Source: an uncultured Spirochaetales bacterium (lineage in GTDB: Bacteria; Spirochaetota; Spirochaetia; Sphaerochaetales; Sphaerochaetaceae). Taken from it: a stretch of DNA of 64,000 bases. Location: contig CAKQRI010000001.1 in assembly GCA_934271365.1 (NCBI GenBank), positions 124,001 through 188,000 of the forward strand, in the 5' to 3' direction. Shown piece after piece: positions 62,396-64,000 of the stretch (within the stretch, counting starts at the first letter, position 1; each line of letters opens with the position of its first letter). Position numbers and translations under genes: made by a program. The notes below the pieces were generated by a model. That model ran no database searches and was not told where the DNA came from. It saw only the letters and a program-made list of their open reading frames with translations.

Positions 62396-63877
62396 ATGAA
62401 TAACATACCAGAAGTCAGACTTGCTATAATCGGAGTCAGCAGGGACTGCTTTCCAATAGTGCTATCAGATACACGCAGAAAGGCAGTAGTTGATGCATTA
62501 GGAAAGAAGAGCATAGATATAATTGATGTTCCATTTTCCGTAGAGAATGAGATAGAGGCAATGGAAGCTGTTCATTATGCAGAGGAAAAGGGTGCAAATG
62601 CACTTGCTGTATTTCTTGGAAACTTCGGACCAGAGACACCGGAGACCCTTATTGCTTCTGCATTCTCAGGCCCTGTTATGTTTGCAGCAGCTGCAGAGGA
62701 GAGTGGTGATAATCTGATTAATGGCAGAGGAGATGCCTACTGCGGAATGCTCAACTGCTCATATAATCTTGGATTGAGAAAGATTCCTGCATATATTCCC
62801 GAATATCCTGTTGGAACTGCAGATGAAGTTGCGGATATGATTCAGGACTTTATCCCAGTTGCCAGAGCGATAATCGGACTGAAGAATCTTAAGATAATAA
62901 CATTCGGACCAAGACCTCAGGACTTCTTTGCCTGCAATGCGCCGATTAAGGCCCTATATGATCTTGGTGTGGAGATTGAAGAGAACAGTGAGCTTGACCT
63001 GCTTGTATCATATAAGGCTCATAAGGATGACCCAAGGATAGCAGATGTTGTTTCTGATATGGCAGCGGAGCTTGGAATAGAGGGCAATACCTATCCTGAT
63101 CTTCTCCCGCGCATGGCCCAGTTTGAGATAACTCTTCTTGACTGGATGGAGTCTCACAAAGGCTCAAGAAAATATGTGGCATTTGCAGATAAGTGCTGGC
63201 CTGCATTCCCGGAGTCTTTCGGATTTGAGCCATGCTATGTGAATAGCCGTCTTGCTGGCCGTGGCATCCCAGTTTCATGCGAGGTTGATATCTATGGAGC
63301 TCTTTCAGAGTATATAGCTGCCTGCCTGACATCATCTCCTGTAACGCTTCTTGATATCAACAATACTGTTCCGCAGGATATGTATGAATCTGAGATTGAA
63401 GGTAAGTACAGATATAAGAACAATGACCTGTTTATGGGTTTCCACTGTGGGAATACTCCGCTTTCATGTCTCTCTTGTGGCGCAATAAATTTCCAGATCA
63501 TCCAGAACAGGCTTCTTGAAAATGGAGGAAAGCCAGATTTTACAAGAGGCACGCTTGAAGGTGATCTGAGACCTGGTGATATTACTCTGTTCCGTCTGCA
63601 TTCGAATGCGGATTCTTCACTTGAGGCTTATGTAGCAGAAGGAGAGGTTCTTCCAGTTAAGACCAGAAGCTTTGGTGGAATAGGCATTATAGCTATAGAT
63701 GAGATGGCGCGCTTCTATCGCCATGTGCTTATTGCAAAGCATTTCCCTCATCATGGTGCAGTTGCATTCTCCCATATCGGCAGATCTCTTTATTCGCTTT
63801 TTTCTTATCTGGGAGTCAAGGATGTCTCATTCAATAAGAAAAGCGGAGATCTCTATAATGGGGAGTGCCCATTCTGA
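62396..63877 (+). CDS. L-fucose/L-arabinose isomerase family protein
   Basis: 493 residues. It follows the FucI/AraA fold family: N-terminal Rossmann-like domain (VRLAIIGVSRD), middle domain with FGPRPQDFFACN and ADKCWPAFPESFGFEPCYVNSRLAGRGIPVSCEVD, where the Mn-binding Glu and Asp are expected, and a C-terminal beta domain with the metal His (FMGFHCGN). It probably interconverts an aldose and ketose. The substrate (fucose, arabinose or another) is not decided by sequence. Its stop shares bases with the LacI-type start (TGATG). Confidence 0.88.
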   Translation: MNNIPEVRLAIIGVSRDCFPIVLSDTRRKAVVDALGKKSIDIIDVPFSVENEIEAMEAVHYAEEKGANALAVFLGNFGPETPETLIASAFSGPVMFAAAAEESGDNLINGRGDAYCGMLNCSYNLGLRKIPAYIPEYPVGTADEVADMIQDFIPVARAIIGLKNLKIITFGPRPQDFFACNAPIKALYDLGVEIEENSELDLLVSYKAHKDDPRIADVVSDMAAELGIEGNTYPDLLPRMAQFEITLLDWMESHKGSRKYVAFADKCWPAFPESFGFEPCYVNSRLAGRGIPVSCEVDIYGALSEYIAACLTSSPVTLLDINNTVPQDMYESEIEGKYRYKNNDLFMGFHCGNTPLSCLSCGAINFQIIQNRLLENGGKPDFTRGTLEGDLRPGDITLFRLHSNADSSLEAYVAEGEVLPVKTRSFGGIGIIAIDEMARFYRHVLIAKHFPHHGAVAFSHIGRSLYSLFSYLGVKDVSFNKKSGDLYNGECPF

Positions 63878-64000
63878 TGGCGACGATAAAGGAGATTGCA
63901 GAGCTCTCAGGTGCATCTAGAGGTACTGTTGACAGGGTTATACACAATAGGGGCCGGGTTGCCCCTGATGTTGAGAAGGCTGTAAGAGCTGCTATAGAGA
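63877..64000 (+). CDS. LacI-family transcriptional regulator, N-terminal part (cut by window edge)
   Basis: 41 codons from ATG 63877. MATIKEIAELSGASRGTVDRVIHNRGRVAPDV is a LacI-type helix-turn-helix; 'GTVDRVIHNRG' is the variant of the subfamily with sugar/inositol-type ligand-binding domains. It overlaps the isomerase stop (TGATG), so the operon is probably self-controlled. The rest lies outside the window. Confidence 0.88.
   Translation, partial: MATIKEIAELSGASRGTVDRVIHNRGRVAPDVEKAVRAAIE

Noticed and set aside
1..64000. CRISPR arrays, rRNA or tRNA genes
   Set aside because: No regularly spaced repeats, no rRNA-like stretches and no convincing tRNA cloverleaf seen by eye; a tRNAscan/Infernal run would be decisive.

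Overview
The window looks like a chromosomal segment of a host-associated spirochaete (Sphaerochaeta/Treponema-like). The pointers are a P13-family porin, many lipoproteins with loose spirochaetal lipoboxes, small outer-membrane barrels, a PEGA lipoprotein, Lnt, and housekeeping genes packed with TGATG/ATGA overlaps. Most of the sequence is moderately AT-rich. Two stretches are visibly more AT-rich, carry defence-type genes, and look horizontally acquired. The taxonomic call is inference from gene content; no rRNA or tRNA gene was recognised.

Layout. 1-6.35 kb (minus strand): a four-gene operon resembling Druantia type I genes B-C-D-E. The large helicase gene runs off the left edge and no druA-like gene is adjacent. 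6.48-14.26 kb: lipoproteins, a PH-like membrane protein, small barrels and pepT. 14.2-15.8 kb (minus): GDPD phosphodiesterase and endonuclease IV. 15.9-20.3 kb: M16C metalloprotease and glycerol kinase. 20.3-25.4 kb: cdaA, ybbR, acpS, truA, a divergent UDG-like gene and priA, nearly all overlapping. 25.4-29.8 kb: DUF3842 protein, a complete ECF vitamin transporter and a P-loop kinase. 29.8-35.8 kb: def-fmt, patatin/barrel protein, TIGR01212 radical SAM protein, two-subunit fumarase. 35.8-40.7 kb: HAD phosphatase, DUF308 protein, PEGA lipoprotein, P13 porin, lnt, xth.

40.8-46.6 kb is a second accessory island: a decayed GHKL-ATPase/HNH-nuclease pair, a transposase remnant, repeats, two orphan genes, and a compact Lamassu/ABC-3C-like pair (Cap4-type nuclease plus SMC-like ATPase). 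46.9-51.8 kb: radC, a MerR regulator with a C-terminal cysteine cluster, and a four-gene sugar ABC/isomerase operon without its ATPase. 51.9-53.2 kb: an AAA/DUF4143 pseudogene with four in-frame stops and no frameshift. 53.4-57.7 kb: nucleotidyltransferase, YitT protein, an abundant-type outer-membrane protein with a strong terminator, and a Fic protein that seems to carry its own VbhA-like antitoxin domain. 57.9-62.2 kb: argC-argJ-argB-argD. 62.4-64 kb: an L-fucose-isomerase-family protein translationally coupled to a LacI-type regulator cut by the right edge.

How it fits together: the chromosomal backbone covers translation initiation and maturation (def/fmt), c-di-AMP synthesis, vitamin uptake, arginine synthesis and envelope assembly. 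The accessory islands hold anti-phage candidates in different states: an apparently intact Druantia-like operon, an intact Lamassu-like pair, and a decaying HNH system.
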